A stretch of DNA of 64,000 bases from a bacterium (GTDB lineage: Bacteria; Desulfobacterota; Binatia; DP-6): assembly GCA_026129405.1 (NCBI GenBank), contig JAHCID010000005.1, positions 1-64,000 on the forward strand, read 5' to 3'. The position numbers and the translations under genes were made by a program. Under the pieces are notes generated by a model, which did not search any database, had not been told where the DNA came from, and saw only the letters and a list, made by a program, of their open reading frames with translations. The stretch's first letter is position 1; each line of letters starts with the position of its first letter. Positions 7,694 to 15,435 of this stretch are shown here, piece by piece.

Positions 7694-8775
7694 GCGTGCG
7701 CGTCGGCATCGGGGCGCTGGTGGGCATCGTCGGCGGGCCGGCGACCTACGCGCGCGAGCTCGTGCGTGGTCTCGCCCGCGTCGGCGGGCACGAGTGGGTG
7801 GTGTTCACCGACCGCCCGGACCAGTTCACCGGCGTCGAGGTCGTGTCCGTGCCGCTGCGCGGCACCTGGCACCAGGCCTTGTGGGACCACGACCGGCTGC
7901 CGGGGCTCGTGCGCCGCACCGGCGTCGCCGTCTACCACGGTACGAAGAACGTGCTGCCGTGGCGGCTGCCGGTGCCTGGCGTGGTGACGGTCCACGACCT
8001 CGCCGTGTACGCATGTCCCGAGACCTTCGCGTGGCCGCAGCGGCTCCACTTCCGCGCCACGGTGCCGGGCAGCGTACGCCGTGCGGCGCGCGTCATCGCC
8101 GATTCGCGGCACGCCCGCGACGACCTCGTCGCCCGCTTCCGTCTCGATCCGGCGCGCGTGCCGGTGGTGCCGCTCGCGATGGCGCCCGAGATGCGCGAGC
8201 CGCCGGCGCCGGAGGCGGTGGCGGCGTTCCGCCGTGCGCACGATCTCGGCTCGAAGCTCGTCGCCTGTGTCGGCACGGTGCAGCCGCGCAAGCGCGTCGA
8301 GCGCGTGATCGACGCCTTCGTGCGCGCCGGCGGCGCCGCGGACGGATGGCAGCTCGTGGTCGCGGGACGGCTGCGGCCCGGCCATCGGCCGTCGTGGCTC
8401 GACGCGCTGCCGCCCGGCGTGCGCTGGCTCGGTCCGCTCGACGACGCCTCGCTGCGGGCGCTGTACGCGGCGGCCGACGTCGCCGCGACGGCGTCGGAGT
8501 ACGAGGGCTTCGGCCTCACCGTGCTGGAGGCGATGGCCGCGGGCTGCGCGGTGGTGGCGGTCGGGGTGACGTCGGTGCCCGAGGTGGTCGGCGGGGCGGG
8601 CGTGCTCGTGCCTCGCTCGGACCCGGGGTTGCTGGCCGGTGCGCTGCGCCCGCTGCTCGCCGACGACGCGCTCCGTGCCCGCCTCGGCGCGCAGGCCCGC
8701 GCACGCGCTGCCGGCTTCACCTGGGACGAAACGGCGCGGCGCACGCGGGCCGTCTACGAGGCGGTGGTGGGATGA
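7690..8775 (+). CDS. Family 4 glycosyltransferase
   Basis: 361 residues, GT-B fold. The N-terminal domain has the glycine loop VGIVGGPATYARELVRGL; the C-terminal domain has VGTVQPRKRVERVIDAF and ATASEYEGFGLTVLEAM with the E-x7-E motif, followed by SVPEVVGGAGVLVP. These are classic GT4 signs of a retaining nucleotide-sugar transferase. The start GTG at 7690 overlaps the previous stop (GTGA). GTG 7696 is an alternative with GGTGGGG five bases upstream. The stop overlaps the next start (ATGA). Confidence 0.88.
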   Translation: MSVRVGIGALVGIVGGPATYARELVRGLARVGGHEWVVFTDRPDQFTGVEVVSVPLRGTWHQALWDHDRLPGLVRRTGVAVYHGTKNVLPWRLPVPGVVTVHDLAVYACPETFAWPQRLHFRATVPGSVRRAARVIADSRHARDDLVARFRLDPARVPVVPLAMAPEMREPPAPEAVAAFRRAHDLGSKLVACVGTVQPRKRVERVIDAFVRAGGAADGWQLVVAGRLRPGHRPSWLDALPPGVRWLGPLDDASLRALYAAADVAATASEYEGFGLTVLEAMAAGCAVVAVGVTSVPEVVGGAGVLVPRSDPGLLAGALRPLLADDALRARLGAQARARAAGFTWDETARRTRAVYEAVVG

Positions 8776-9686
8776 GCGCCTCGCGTCGCACCATCGCCGT
8801 CGTCGTCCACTGGCAGGACCCGGAGGACACGCTCGGCTGCGTCGCCAGCTGCGCGGGGGAGTGCGATCTCGTGGTGGTCGTGGACAACGGCTCGCGCGAG
8901 CCGGTCGGAGCGCGGCTCGCCGCTGCGGCGCCTGCCGCGATCTGCATCCGGACGGCGGAGAACCTCGGCTACGCCGGCGGCGCCAACGTCGGCATTCGCG
9001 CGGCGACCACGCGCGGCGCCGGCGTCGTCCTGCTCCTCAACAACGACGTCCGGCTGCGTCCAGGGGCGACGGCGGCCGCGCGCCGGCTGCTCGACGCCGA
9101 TCCGCGCGTCGGCGTGGTCGGCGCCAAGGTCCTGACGCGCGAGGATCCGTCGCGGCTGTGGCTCGCATGGGGCGAGGTGACCTGGCGCCAGAGCCTCGTC
9201 GCCCTGCAGGGTGCCGACGCGCCCGACGGTCCGCGCTGGAACGCGACCCGCGAGGTCGAGTGGGTCGGGGGCTGCACGATGTGGCTGCGCGCCGCGGCGC
9301 TCGCCGACGTCGGCGGCTTCGACGAGGCGTTCTTCGCCTACCACGAGGAGGTCGAGTGGTGCGTACGGGCGGCCGCCGCCGGGTGGCGCGTCGTCTACTG
9401 CCCCGACGCCGTCGCCACCCATACCGGCCGGGGCAGCGCCGGCGGCACGCGCTCGGTGCGCATCCGCAAGTACTTCGCCGCCCGCAACAGCGTGCTCTTC
9501 GCGCGCCGTCACGGCTCCCCCGCCCAGCGCCTGCGCCTCGGTGCCTTCCTCGTCGCCACGCTGCCGTTCCAGCTGGCGTGGAACGCGCTGCGTGGCCGCG
9601 CCGGCGAGACCTGGCTCAAGGTGCTCGGCCTGCGCGACGCGCTCACCGGCCGCCGCCCGCCGTTCGAGCGCCTCGGCCTCAAATGA
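8772..9686 (+). CDS. Family 2 glycosyltransferase (WbbL-like)
   Basis: 304 residues. VVVHWQDPEDTLGCVAS, VVDNGSRE, ENLGYAGGANVGI, VLLLNNDVRL and FFAYHEEVEWCVRAAAAG are the ordered GT2 motifs of rhamnosyltransferase-like enzymes. After the catalytic part comes YFAARNSVLFARRHG and a tail ending PPFERLGLK. Three other GT2 proteins of this window share this tail, so they are likely paralogues. It is the last gene of the five-gene glycosyltransferase operon and is followed at once by a strong hairpin. Confidence 0.86.
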   Translation: MSASRRTIAVVVHWQDPEDTLGCVASCAGECDLVVVVDNGSREPVGARLAAAAPAAICIRTAENLGYAGGANVGIRAATTRGAGVVLLLNNDVRLRPGATAAARRLLDADPRVGVVGAKVLTREDPSRLWLAWGEVTWRQSLVALQGADAPDGPRWNATREVEWVGGCTMWLRAAALADVGGFDEAFFAYHEEVEWCVRAAAAGWRVVYCPDAVATHTGRGSAGGTRSVRIRKYFAARNSVLFARRHGSPAQRLRLGAFLVATLPFQLAWNALRGRAGETWLKVLGLRDALTGRRPPFERLGLK

Positions 9687-9689
9687 CGA

Positions 9690-9719
9690 GGGCCTGGAGC
9701 CGTTGCCGGCTCCAGGCCC
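9690..9719. terminator. Hairpin terminator between convergent genes
   Basis: A perfect 12-base-pair stem (9690-9701 with 9708-9719) around a six-base loop begins three bases after the glycosyltransferase stop and ends 29 bases before the stop of the convergent gene at 9749. The 3' side has only a short T pair, so it may act as a bidirectional structural terminator rather than a textbook intrinsic one. Confidence 0.65.
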
Positions 9720-9748
9720 TTCGCTCGCCGCGCGGCTCGGGCCGCGGC

Positions 9749-12280
9749 TTATGGACGCAGGATGAAGTTGCCCGCGAGGACCGTGGCGCCCGGTCCGGGC
9801 AGGTTCGCCGCGAAGTTCACGAGCGCGCTGCTGGTGACGGGGACACAGAAGATCGCGGCCAGCCGGATCGGCGACGGGGCGCCGATGGAGAGCGCACCCG
9901 CCGGGGTGCCGTTGGCCTGGATGCGGCGGCAGTTCGCGCCGCCGATGAAGCAGCCGCGCTGTCCAGCTCCCTGACCGGAGCAGAAGATGCCGTTGTTGCC
10001 GATGGTGTTGCCGCCCGTCGGGTTGTCGAGGGCGCTGCGCTCCACCGCACCGGTGGTGAGCGGGTTCAGCGACACCGGGATGACGCCGAGGTTCTGGCTG
10101 CCGTCGGCGCAGGTCGAGCCGACCGCGCAGGTGTTGCCCGGAGAGGTGCCGCCGGGGAGGCAATCGCTCGAGAGGTTCTGCGAGTTGGTCGTGCGGCAGC
10201 TCTGGCCGGCACGGGCGCCGCGGTCACAGGTGCCCGTCCGCGGGTTCTCCGGCGACGCCGGCGGGGAGCCGGTGTTCGGCACGCAGATCGGGCAGGGCTG
10301 CGCCGCATTGCCGGTGAGGAACGTCGCCGAGCCGAGCGGGATGTTGCCGTTCGTCATGACGCCCGTGACGACGTTCAGTGTGCCGCTCACCGCACCGCTG
10401 ATGCGGTTCACGACGCAGCTGCTCGTCCCGGCGTTCGGGATCGGCAGCGGCGTGCCGAAGAAGCAGTCGGTTGCCGTGCACTCGTAGTCGTTGGTGCGCG
10501 GGCCAGGGAGCGGACCGAGGTCGCACGTCGTGCCGTTGCAGCCCGACAGCGTGAAGCGGTTCGTCGCGCCGTCCGGCGTGATGTTCTCGAGCACGGTCGA
10601 TTGGCCGCCACCGAGGCTGAGTCCGCCGCAGGTGATGGTCTTCAACGGTGCCCCGGCGTTGGTGAACGTGGAGCCGCACGAGCCACCGCCGGGCGTCGTC
10701 CGGAAGTCCAGGAACCTGGGAACCGCCGGCACGGTCGTGGTCGTCGTGCTGGTGGTCGTGGTCGTCGTCGTGCTGGTGGTGCTCGTCGTCGACGTGGTCG
10801 AGGTGGTGGTGGTCGACGTCGTGGTGGTGGAGGAGGTCGTCGACGTGGTCGTGGTCGGCGCCAGTGTCGTAGTGGTGCTGCTCGTGGTCGACGTGGAGGT
10901 GGACGTCGTCGTCGTGGAGGTCGTCGACGTGGTGGTGGACGTCGTCGTCGATGTGGACGTCGTCGACGTGGTGGTCGTCGGCGGGACGGTCGTCGACGTG
11001 GTGGTGGTCACCACCAGGGTCGTGGTCGGCGTCTCGACCGTGGTCGTGGTCACCGGCTGGCAGACGCAGCCGCTGGTGCAGAAGCCGCAGTCACCGCCGA
11101 CGAAGCCGCCGCTCGGGGAGCCCGAGTCGCACTCCTCACCGGGCTCGACCACGTCGTTGCCGCAGACACCGGGCGTCGTGGTGGTCGTCGTGGTGGTCTC
11201 GACCGTGGTCGTGGTGGTTTCGACCACCGTCGTGGTCGTGAAGTTCTCGCAGGTGCAGTTCGGCAGGCAGACCCCGCAGCCCTCGGGGAAGGCGCCGCCG
11301 ACCGAGCCGGAGCCCGGATCGCATTGCTCGCCGGGATCGATGACGCCGTTGCCGCACAGGCTGGGGGCGGTGGTGGTGGTCGTCGTCGTGGTGGTCACGG
11401 TCGTCGACGAGGTGCTGGTCGTCGTCACCGTGGTGGGCGTGGTGGTCGTGGTGGTGGGCGGGAGGTCGGGGGCGCAGGAGAGACCGACGTTCTTCCCGAA
11501 GACGAGCACCTCGGCGCAGGCGGCGCCGGTGACCTTCGAGCCGTTGCCGACGCTGAGCCGCGCCTCGGGGGCGGAGATGAAGGCGCGCAGCGTCACCTTG
11601 GAGCCGAAGCGCCCGCGGTTGCCGGCGATCACGAGCTTCGGCGTCGGCGTGCCCGCGGCCGGACGGAGCGCGCTGCCGTTGCCGAGGCGGATGGCGTCGC
11701 GCACGAAGACGGTCGACTGCGTGCCGCCCGTGGTGACGATGGTCGCGTTCTTGCCGGTGCGCACCGAGCAGAACGTGTGCACGCCGGCGGCGAGCGTGAG
11801 GGTGGTGCCGTTCTCCATCAGGACGACGCCGTGGTTGCCGGGGGGCAGCGTGAGCGGCGCGGCGCCCTTGCGCAGCACGACGTTGTCGTTGCCGCACGAG
11901 ACCGGCGGAATCCAGCAGAAGGGCGACTCGAGCGGCAGGTTCGCCGGGCTGGTTTCACCGATGCTGGCGTTGGCGCCGACGTTGAGGAAGTTCGCCTCGA
12001 CGGCGCTGATGTTCGAGCCGTTGCCGATCGCGACCTGGTCGGCGGTGAGGGTCGCCCCCGAGCCGAGCTTGACGTTGCGGCCGACGCGGGCCCGACCGCC
12101 CTTCTCGTTCGCGCCGACGTCACCGTCCGAGGTGGATCCGTTGTTGAGGCGCACGCGCACCTCACCGATGAACGCACAATCGACGCTGCTCTGCGCGTTG
12201 GCGAGCTGCGGCGCGATCGTACACGCCAAGACGGCGACGAACGCGGCGACGCGTCCCTGCAAGGTCGAGAAATTTGCCAT
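9749..12280 (-). CDS. Large secreted Thr-rich surface protein with two cysteine-rich repeats
   Basis: 843 residues. The signal peptide MANFSTLQGRV... ends at ANA-Q, and GGAGG precedes the ATG at 12280. Residues about 31-270 contain repeated short beta strands with N-G-S turns, reminiscent of a beta-helix. Then come a Thr linker (about 275-305), a Cys repeat (CGNGVIDPGEQCD), a second Thr linker, a second Cys repeat (CGNDVVEPGEECD), and a very long Thr/Ser linker (about 408-516). The C-terminal domain (517-843) is Cys-rich and unrecognised. The CGNGxxDPGEQCD repeat resembles Myxococcus-type Cys-rich repeats of surface proteins. Mucin-like linkers suggest extended exposure and possible O-glycosylation. 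No function is claimed. Confidence 0.8.
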   Translation of the reverse strand: MANFSTLQGRVAAFVAVLACTIAPQLANAQSSVDCAFIGEVRVRLNNGSTSDGDVGANEKGGRARVGRNVKLGSGATLTADQVAIGNGSNISAVEANFLNVGANASIGETSPANLPLESPFCWIPPVSCGNDNVVLRKGAAPLTLPPGNHGVVLMENGTTLTLAAGVHTFCSVRTGKNATIVTTGGTQSTVFVRDAIRLGNGSALRPAAGTPTPKLVIAGNRGRFGSKVTLRAFISAPEARLSVGNGSKVTGAACAEVLVFGKNVGLSCAPDLPPTTTTTTPTTVTTTSTSSTTVTTTTTTTTTAPSLCGNGVIDPGEQCDPGSGSVGGAFPEGCGVCLPNCTCENFTTTTVVETTTTTVETTTTTTTTPGVCGNDVVEPGEECDSGSPSGGFVGGDCGFCTSGCVCQPVTTTTVETPTTTLVVTTTTSTTVPPTTTTSTTSTSTTTSTTTSTTSTTTTSTSTSTTSSTTTTLAPTTTTSTTSSTTTTSTTTTSTTSTTSTTSTTTTTTTSTTTTTVPAVPRFLDFRTTPGGGSCGSTFTNAGAPLKTITCGGLSLGGGQSTVLENITPDGATNRFTLSGCNGTTCDLGPLPGPRTNDYECTATDCFFGTPLPIPNAGTSSCVVNRISGAVSGTLNVVTGVMTNGNIPLGSATFLTGNAAQPCPICVPNTGSPPASPENPRTGTCDRGARAGQSCRTTNSQNLSSDCLPGGTSPGNTCAVGSTCADGSQNLGVIPVSLNPLTTGAVERSALDNPTGGNTIGNNGIFCSGQGAGQRGCFIGGANCRRIQANGTPAGALSIGAPSPIRLAAIFCVPVTSSALVNFAANLPGPGATVLAGNFILRP
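10732..11052. repeat. Low-complexity GTC/GTG triplet tract encoding the long Thr/Ser linker
   Basis: About 320 bases made almost only of GTC, GTG, GAC and related triplets on the plus strand, read on the minus strand as Thr and Ser codons (ACC, ACG, AGC, TCG). Synonymous alternation of third bases keeps it from being a perfect repeat. Such tracts are prone to length change by slippage. Confidence 0.85.
11173..11241. repeat. Short Thr-coding triplet tract between the two Cys repeats
   Basis: The same GTC/GTG composition as the long tract; it separates the two cysteine-rich modules of the Thr-rich protein and includes a partly repeated unit coding V-E-T-T-T-T. Confidence 0.75.
11368..11460. 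repeat. Thr-coding triplet tract before the first Cys repeat
   Basis: A third GTC/GTG-rich tract of about 90 bases. It joins the N-terminal domain of the Thr-rich protein to its first cysteine module. Confidence 0.75.
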
Positions 12281-12605
12281 GATCCTCCCCCCGAGCGAGA
12301 TCCTGCTCACTGGCTCTATGGCGAGCGCTTACGCGGGTAACACAGTGCGCATGGGATGTGAAGGAGAAATCGGCGGCCTGGCACACTCGAGTCACGGTGG
12401 AATTCCGCGAGCGCGGACGCGGGCTTCTGCCGCGGTGCGCATGCACGACGGAGGACCGGGGGCGGGTCGGTGTCGTGCAAGGCTGCAACGGGTCCGAACG
12501 CCGCCCCGACACCCTCGGCGGCGCCTGCGTCGCGCAGTGCGTTGCTTGACTCCCTCGCGCGCCAGCTTCTAAGCTCGATCGACCCTCTCGCGGACGATCT
12601 CCTCC
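12281..12605. other. Divergent intergenic region of about 325 bases
   Basis: Lies between the Thr-rich protein gene (minus) and a glycosyltransferase gene (plus). The Shine-Dalgarno site of the minus gene is at its left end, and a plausible plus-strand promoter lies at 12546-12575. The middle shows no coding bias, tRNA or clear hairpin. No convincing minus-strand promoter was found. Confidence 0.6.
12546..12575 (+). promoter_or_regulatory. Promoter for the GT4 gene at 12606
   Basis: TTGACT (12546-12551), 18-base spacer, TAAGCT (12570-12575). The -35 matches five of six; the -10 matches three. Predicted start of transcription about 23 bases before the ATG. Confidence 0.4.
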
Positions 12606-13820
12606 ATGTCGGCTCATCGGATCTGCTTCGTGGAAGCGAGCATCGGCGGCGTGGTCGGCGGCTCGCTCACCGGTATCCTGCACCTGATCGAGCGGCTCGA
12701 TCGTCGTCGCTGGGCTCCCAGCCTGGTGCTCTACGAGCAGAAGGCCGTCGTGCCCGAGCTCGAAGCGGCCGGCATCCCGGTCCACGTCCTGCCGCCGCTG
12801 CCGGCGCCCTCGGCCGACGGCAACCGCGGCCGCCTCGGGCGGGCCGTGCTCCGGGCGAGCGACCTCGTCCGCGTCGTGCGCCCGCGCGCCAAGGCCCTGC
12901 GCGAGGTCTTCCGGCACGAGAAGCCGGACATCATCTACCTGGCCAACGGCATCACCGCGAACCTCGACGGCCTCTTCGCCGCCGCCGGCAGCGGACGCCC
13001 GGTGATCGCGCACGAGAAGGGCTTCCGCCGCGTCGGACCGGTCGAGCGCTTCGCGTCGCGCTGGGTCGACATGTGCGTCGGCATGACCGAGGAGGTGACG
13101 CAGCACTACCGCGACCGGCGGGTGCGCGCGCGCCGCTTCGGAACCATCTATGACGGCATCGACTGCACGCGCTTCGCGCCCGGCGGGGGCGGTGCCGTGC
13201 GCCGCGAGTTCGGCATCCCGCCGGCGGCGCCGCTGGTCGGCATCGTCGGCCACATCCAAGAGTGGAAGGGCCAGCTGCTGGTGGCCGAGGCGGTCGCGCG
13301 CGTGCGCCGGCGCTTCCCCGACCTGCGCTGCCTCATGGTCGGCGGCGTGCACCGCGAGGGGCAGGCGTACGGCGACGAGCTCCAGACGCGCATCGCCGCG
13401 CCCGACCTCGCCGGCCACGTCCTTCTCACCGGCGCGCGGCGCGACGTCGCCGCGTGCCTCGACGCCATGGACGTCGCGATCCACGCGTCCGTGCGCGCCG
13501 AGCCGTTCGGCCGCGTGATGATCGAGGCGATGGCGCTCGGCCGGCCGGTGATCGCGCCGAACGAGGGCGGGCCGCGCTTCATCGTCGTCTCGGGTGAGAC
13601 CGGCCTCCTCGTGCCGCCGCGCGACGCGGCCGGCCTTGCGGACGCGATCGAGGCGCTGGTCGCCGATCCCGCCCGCCGGCTCGCGATGGGACGTGCGGCG
13701 CGCACGCGCATCGATGCGGTGTTCGACATCCGCCATCACGTGCAGGCGATGGAGTCGCTCTTCGCCGAGCTGCTCGGGGTGGAGGGACCGGCGGCGGCGC
13801 CCGGCAAGGCCGTCGCCTGA
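12606..13820 (+). CDS. Family 4 glycosyltransferase
   Basis: 404 residues, GT-B fold. The N-terminus ICFVEASIGGVVGGSLTG holds the glycine-rich acceptor-domain loop; the donor domain shows VGIVGHIQEWKGQLLVAEAV, then HASVRAEPFGRVMIEAM with the E-x7-E motif and PNEGGPRFIVVSGETGLLVPP. It is a retaining nucleotide-sugar transferase by family; sugar and acceptor are unknown. No Shine-Dalgarno is visible before the ATG. It ends nine bases from the convergent GT2 gene. Confidence 0.87.
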   Translation: MSAHRICFVEASIGGVVGGSLTGILHLIERLDRRRWAPSLVLYEQKAVVPELEAAGIPVHVLPPLPAPSADGNRGRLGRAVLRASDLVRVVRPRAKALREVFRHEKPDIIYLANGITANLDGLFAAAGSGRPVIAHEKGFRRVGPVERFASRWVDMCVGMTEEVTQHYRDRRVRARRFGTIYDGIDCTRFAPGGGGAVRREFGIPPAAPLVGIVGHIQEWKGQLLVAEAVARVRRRFPDLRCLMVGGVHREGQAYGDELQTRIAAPDLAGHVLLTGARRDVAACLDAMDVAIHASVRAEPFGRVMIEAMALGRPVIAPNEGGPRFIVVSGETGLLVPPRDAAGLADAIEALVADPARRLAMGRAARTRIDAVFDIRHHVQAMESLFAELLGVEGPAAAPGKAVA

Positions 13821-13829
13821 GCAGACCGC

Positions 13830-14735
13830 TCAGCGCAGCCCGAGCTCGCGCAGCGGCAGGGGCCGCCCGAAGAGCCCGTCGCGGTAGCCGCGCCACAGGA
13901 GCGCCGTCACCGCGCGATCGCCGCGCACGGTCTCGCGCGCGAGGCTGGCGCCGATCGTGACGCCGAGCCGCAGCCACTCGCGCGCGCCGGCGTGCTTGCG
14001 CGCGAACAGCATCGTGTTGCGTGCCGAGAGATAGCGCGCCGGGTTCGCGAGGCCGCGCCCGCCCTCGCCGCGGTGGACGACGCGCGCCGCCGGCGCGAAC
14101 AGGATGCGGAAGCCGGCTGCGCGCGCGCGGACGCACCAGTCGACGTCCTCGTGGTAGGCGAAGAACGCCTCGTCGAGCGCGCCCACCGTCGCGATCGCCT
14201 CGCGCGTCAGCAGCATCGCGCAGCCCGGCACCCACTCGACGGCGCGCACGTCGTCGAACGCCGGCCCGTCGGGCTGGCCGCGGCCGACGCGCTCGACGAG
14301 CGCGGCGCGCCAGGTGACGCGGCCCCAGGCGAGCCAGAGCCGCGTCGGATCGGCGGCCGAGAGCACCTTCGCGCCGACGGCGCCGACGCGCGGCTCCGCG
14401 GTCGCCGCGCGCACCAGCGCCGCGATCGCGTCCGGCGCGACGGTGGCGTCGTTGTTGAGGAGCAGCACGTGCGTCGCGCCGGCCTCGAGCGCACGGGCGA
14501 GGAGCAGGTCGTGGCCGCCCGCGAAGCCGAGGTTCTCCGGCACGCGCACGAGCGTCGCCACAGGGGCGACGTGCGCGAGCGCGCCGGCGTCGAGGGTCCC
14601 CGTGCCGTTGTCGAGCACCGCGACGAGCGCCGGCGCCGGCGCCGACGCCGCGACGCTCGCGAGGCAGCGCAACGTATCGGCCGGATCGCCCCAGTGCAGG
14701 ACCGAGACGGCGACGCGGGGCGCCGTCGTCGTCAG
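13830..14735 (-). CDS. Family 2 glycosyltransferase with a CTG start
   Basis: 301 residues. The fold begins immediately (TTTAPRVAVSVLHWGDP), then LDNGTGT, ENLGFAGGHDLL, VLLLNNDATV and FFAYHEDVDWCVRARAAG, and the tail ends GRPLPLRELGLR like three other GT2s here. No ATG, GTG or TTG exists that would keep the first beta strand; upstream the frame runs only through rfbC. The only fitting start is CTG at 14735, overlapping the rfbC TGA as CTGA. The pair rfbC-GT2 is thus one coupled unit, suggesting transfer of a deoxysugar made by the RmlC/RmlD route. Confidence 0.82.
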   Translation of the reverse strand: MTTTAPRVAVSVLHWGDPADTLRCLASVAASAPAPALVAVLDNGTGTLDAGALAHVAPVATLVRVPENLGFAGGHDLLLARALEAGATHVLLLNNDATVAPDAIAALVRAATAEPRVGAVGAKVLSAADPTRLWLAWGRVTWRAALVERVGRGQPDGPAFDDVRAVEWVPGCAMLLTREAIATVGALDEAFFAYHEDVDWCVRARAAGFRILFAPAARVVHRGEGGRGLANPARYLSARNTMLFARKHAGAREWLRLGVTIGASLARETVRGDRAVTALLWRGYRDGLFGRPLPLRELGLR

Positions 14736-15301
14736 GCGCCCTCGAAGCGGAAGTGCTGCGAGCGCGGGTCGGCCAGCCACTCGGCGAGCGTCGGTGCCAC
14801 CTGGTCCTTCTCGGAGACGATCGGCGGCATGTCCGGCCACGCGATGCCGAGCGCCGGATCGTTCCAGCGGATGCCGCCCTCGCGACCGGGGCCGTGCGCG
14901 CCCGTGCACTCGTAGAGCACGATCGAGTCGTCCGCGAGCGCGAAGGTGCCGTGCGCAAAGCCGGGCGGCACCCAGATCACCTGATGGTTCTGGTCGGTGA
15001 GCTCGACGGCGACGTGGTCGCCGAGCGTCGGCGAGCCGTGCCGCACGTCGACGACGACGTCGATGATCGCGCCGCGCACGCAGCGCACGTACTTGCCCAT
15101 GGGCGGGTCCCACTGGAAGTGGAGGCCGCGCACGACGCCGCGCTTCGACCACGTCTGGATGGCCTGCTCGAAGCGCCGCGGGATGCCGAGCGCGTCGAGG
15201 TCCGTGCCCACCCACGATTGCAGCAGGAAGCCGCGCTCGTCGTGGAAGTTCTTCGCCGTCACCACCTGCACGCCCGGCATGCGGGCGGGGTCGATCTTCA
15301 T
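14732..15301 (-). CDS. rfbC: dTDP-4-dehydrorhamnose 3,5-epimerase (RmlC-like)
   Basis: 189 residues, the family length. Cupin fold with FHDERGFLLQSW, RGLHFQWDPPMGKYVRC (the RGLH histidine is the catalytic base in RmlC), WVPPGFAHGTFAL, and the end GIRWNDPALGIAWP that defines the family. It epimerises C3 and C5 of dTDP-4-keto-6-deoxyglucose on the way to dTDP-rhamnose. A GAGG site lies a few bases before the ATG. RmlA and RmlB are not in the window; an RmlD-like gene lies in the divergent unit. A related 3- or 5-epimerase activity cannot be excluded. Confidence 0.88.
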   Translation of the reverse strand: MKIDPARMPGVQVVTAKNFHDERGFLLQSWVGTDLDALGIPRRFEQAIQTWSKRGVVRGLHFQWDPPMGKYVRCVRGAIIDVVVDVRHGSPTLGDHVAVELTDQNHQVIWVPPGFAHGTFALADDSIVLYECTGAHGPGREGGIRWNDPALGIAWPDMPPIVSEKDQVAPTLAEWLADPRSQHFRFEGA

Positions 15302-15330
15302 TGCAACCTCCGGGCGGGCGATGCTACGGT
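15301..15330 (+). promoter_or_regulatory. Possible promoter for the epimerase-rfbD unit
   Basis: TTGCAA (15301-15306), 18-base spacer, TACGGT (15325-15330). The -10 is weak (three of six). It overlaps the opposing promoter, with the two -10 boxes sharing bases 15325-15326. Confidence 0.3.
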
Positions 15331-15350
15331 TCGACCTGTTTCGGAGTCAA
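15321..15350 (-). promoter_or_regulatory. Promoter for rfbC and its glycosyltransferase
   Basis: Minus strand: TTGACT (15345-15350), 18-base spacer, TAGCAT (15321-15326). Five of six at -35 and four of six at -10. It predicts a leader of about 13 bases with the GAGG site inside it. Confidence 0.55.
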
Positions 15351-15435
15351 ACGCAGTCTCCGGAGCACCCACCACGGCGCCTGCTCGGCCGGGCGCGTCC
15401 AGCTTCATTTTCCTGGAAATCCAGCGAGGGTACGC

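Noticed and set aside
10732-11052. Repeat tract considered as a CRISPR array
   Set aside because: Triplet-level low complexity with no constant repeat and unique spacers.
8639-12340. 1233-codon open frame on the plus strand
   Set aside because: It crosses a glycosyltransferase gene, the terminator and the antisense of the Thr-rich gene; the GGRRRG runs come from the triplet tract, not from a protein.
10491-12572. Val-rich 693-codon frame on the plus strand
   Set aside because: Complement of the Thr codons. The signal peptide, ribosome binding site and cysteine modules are on the minus strand.
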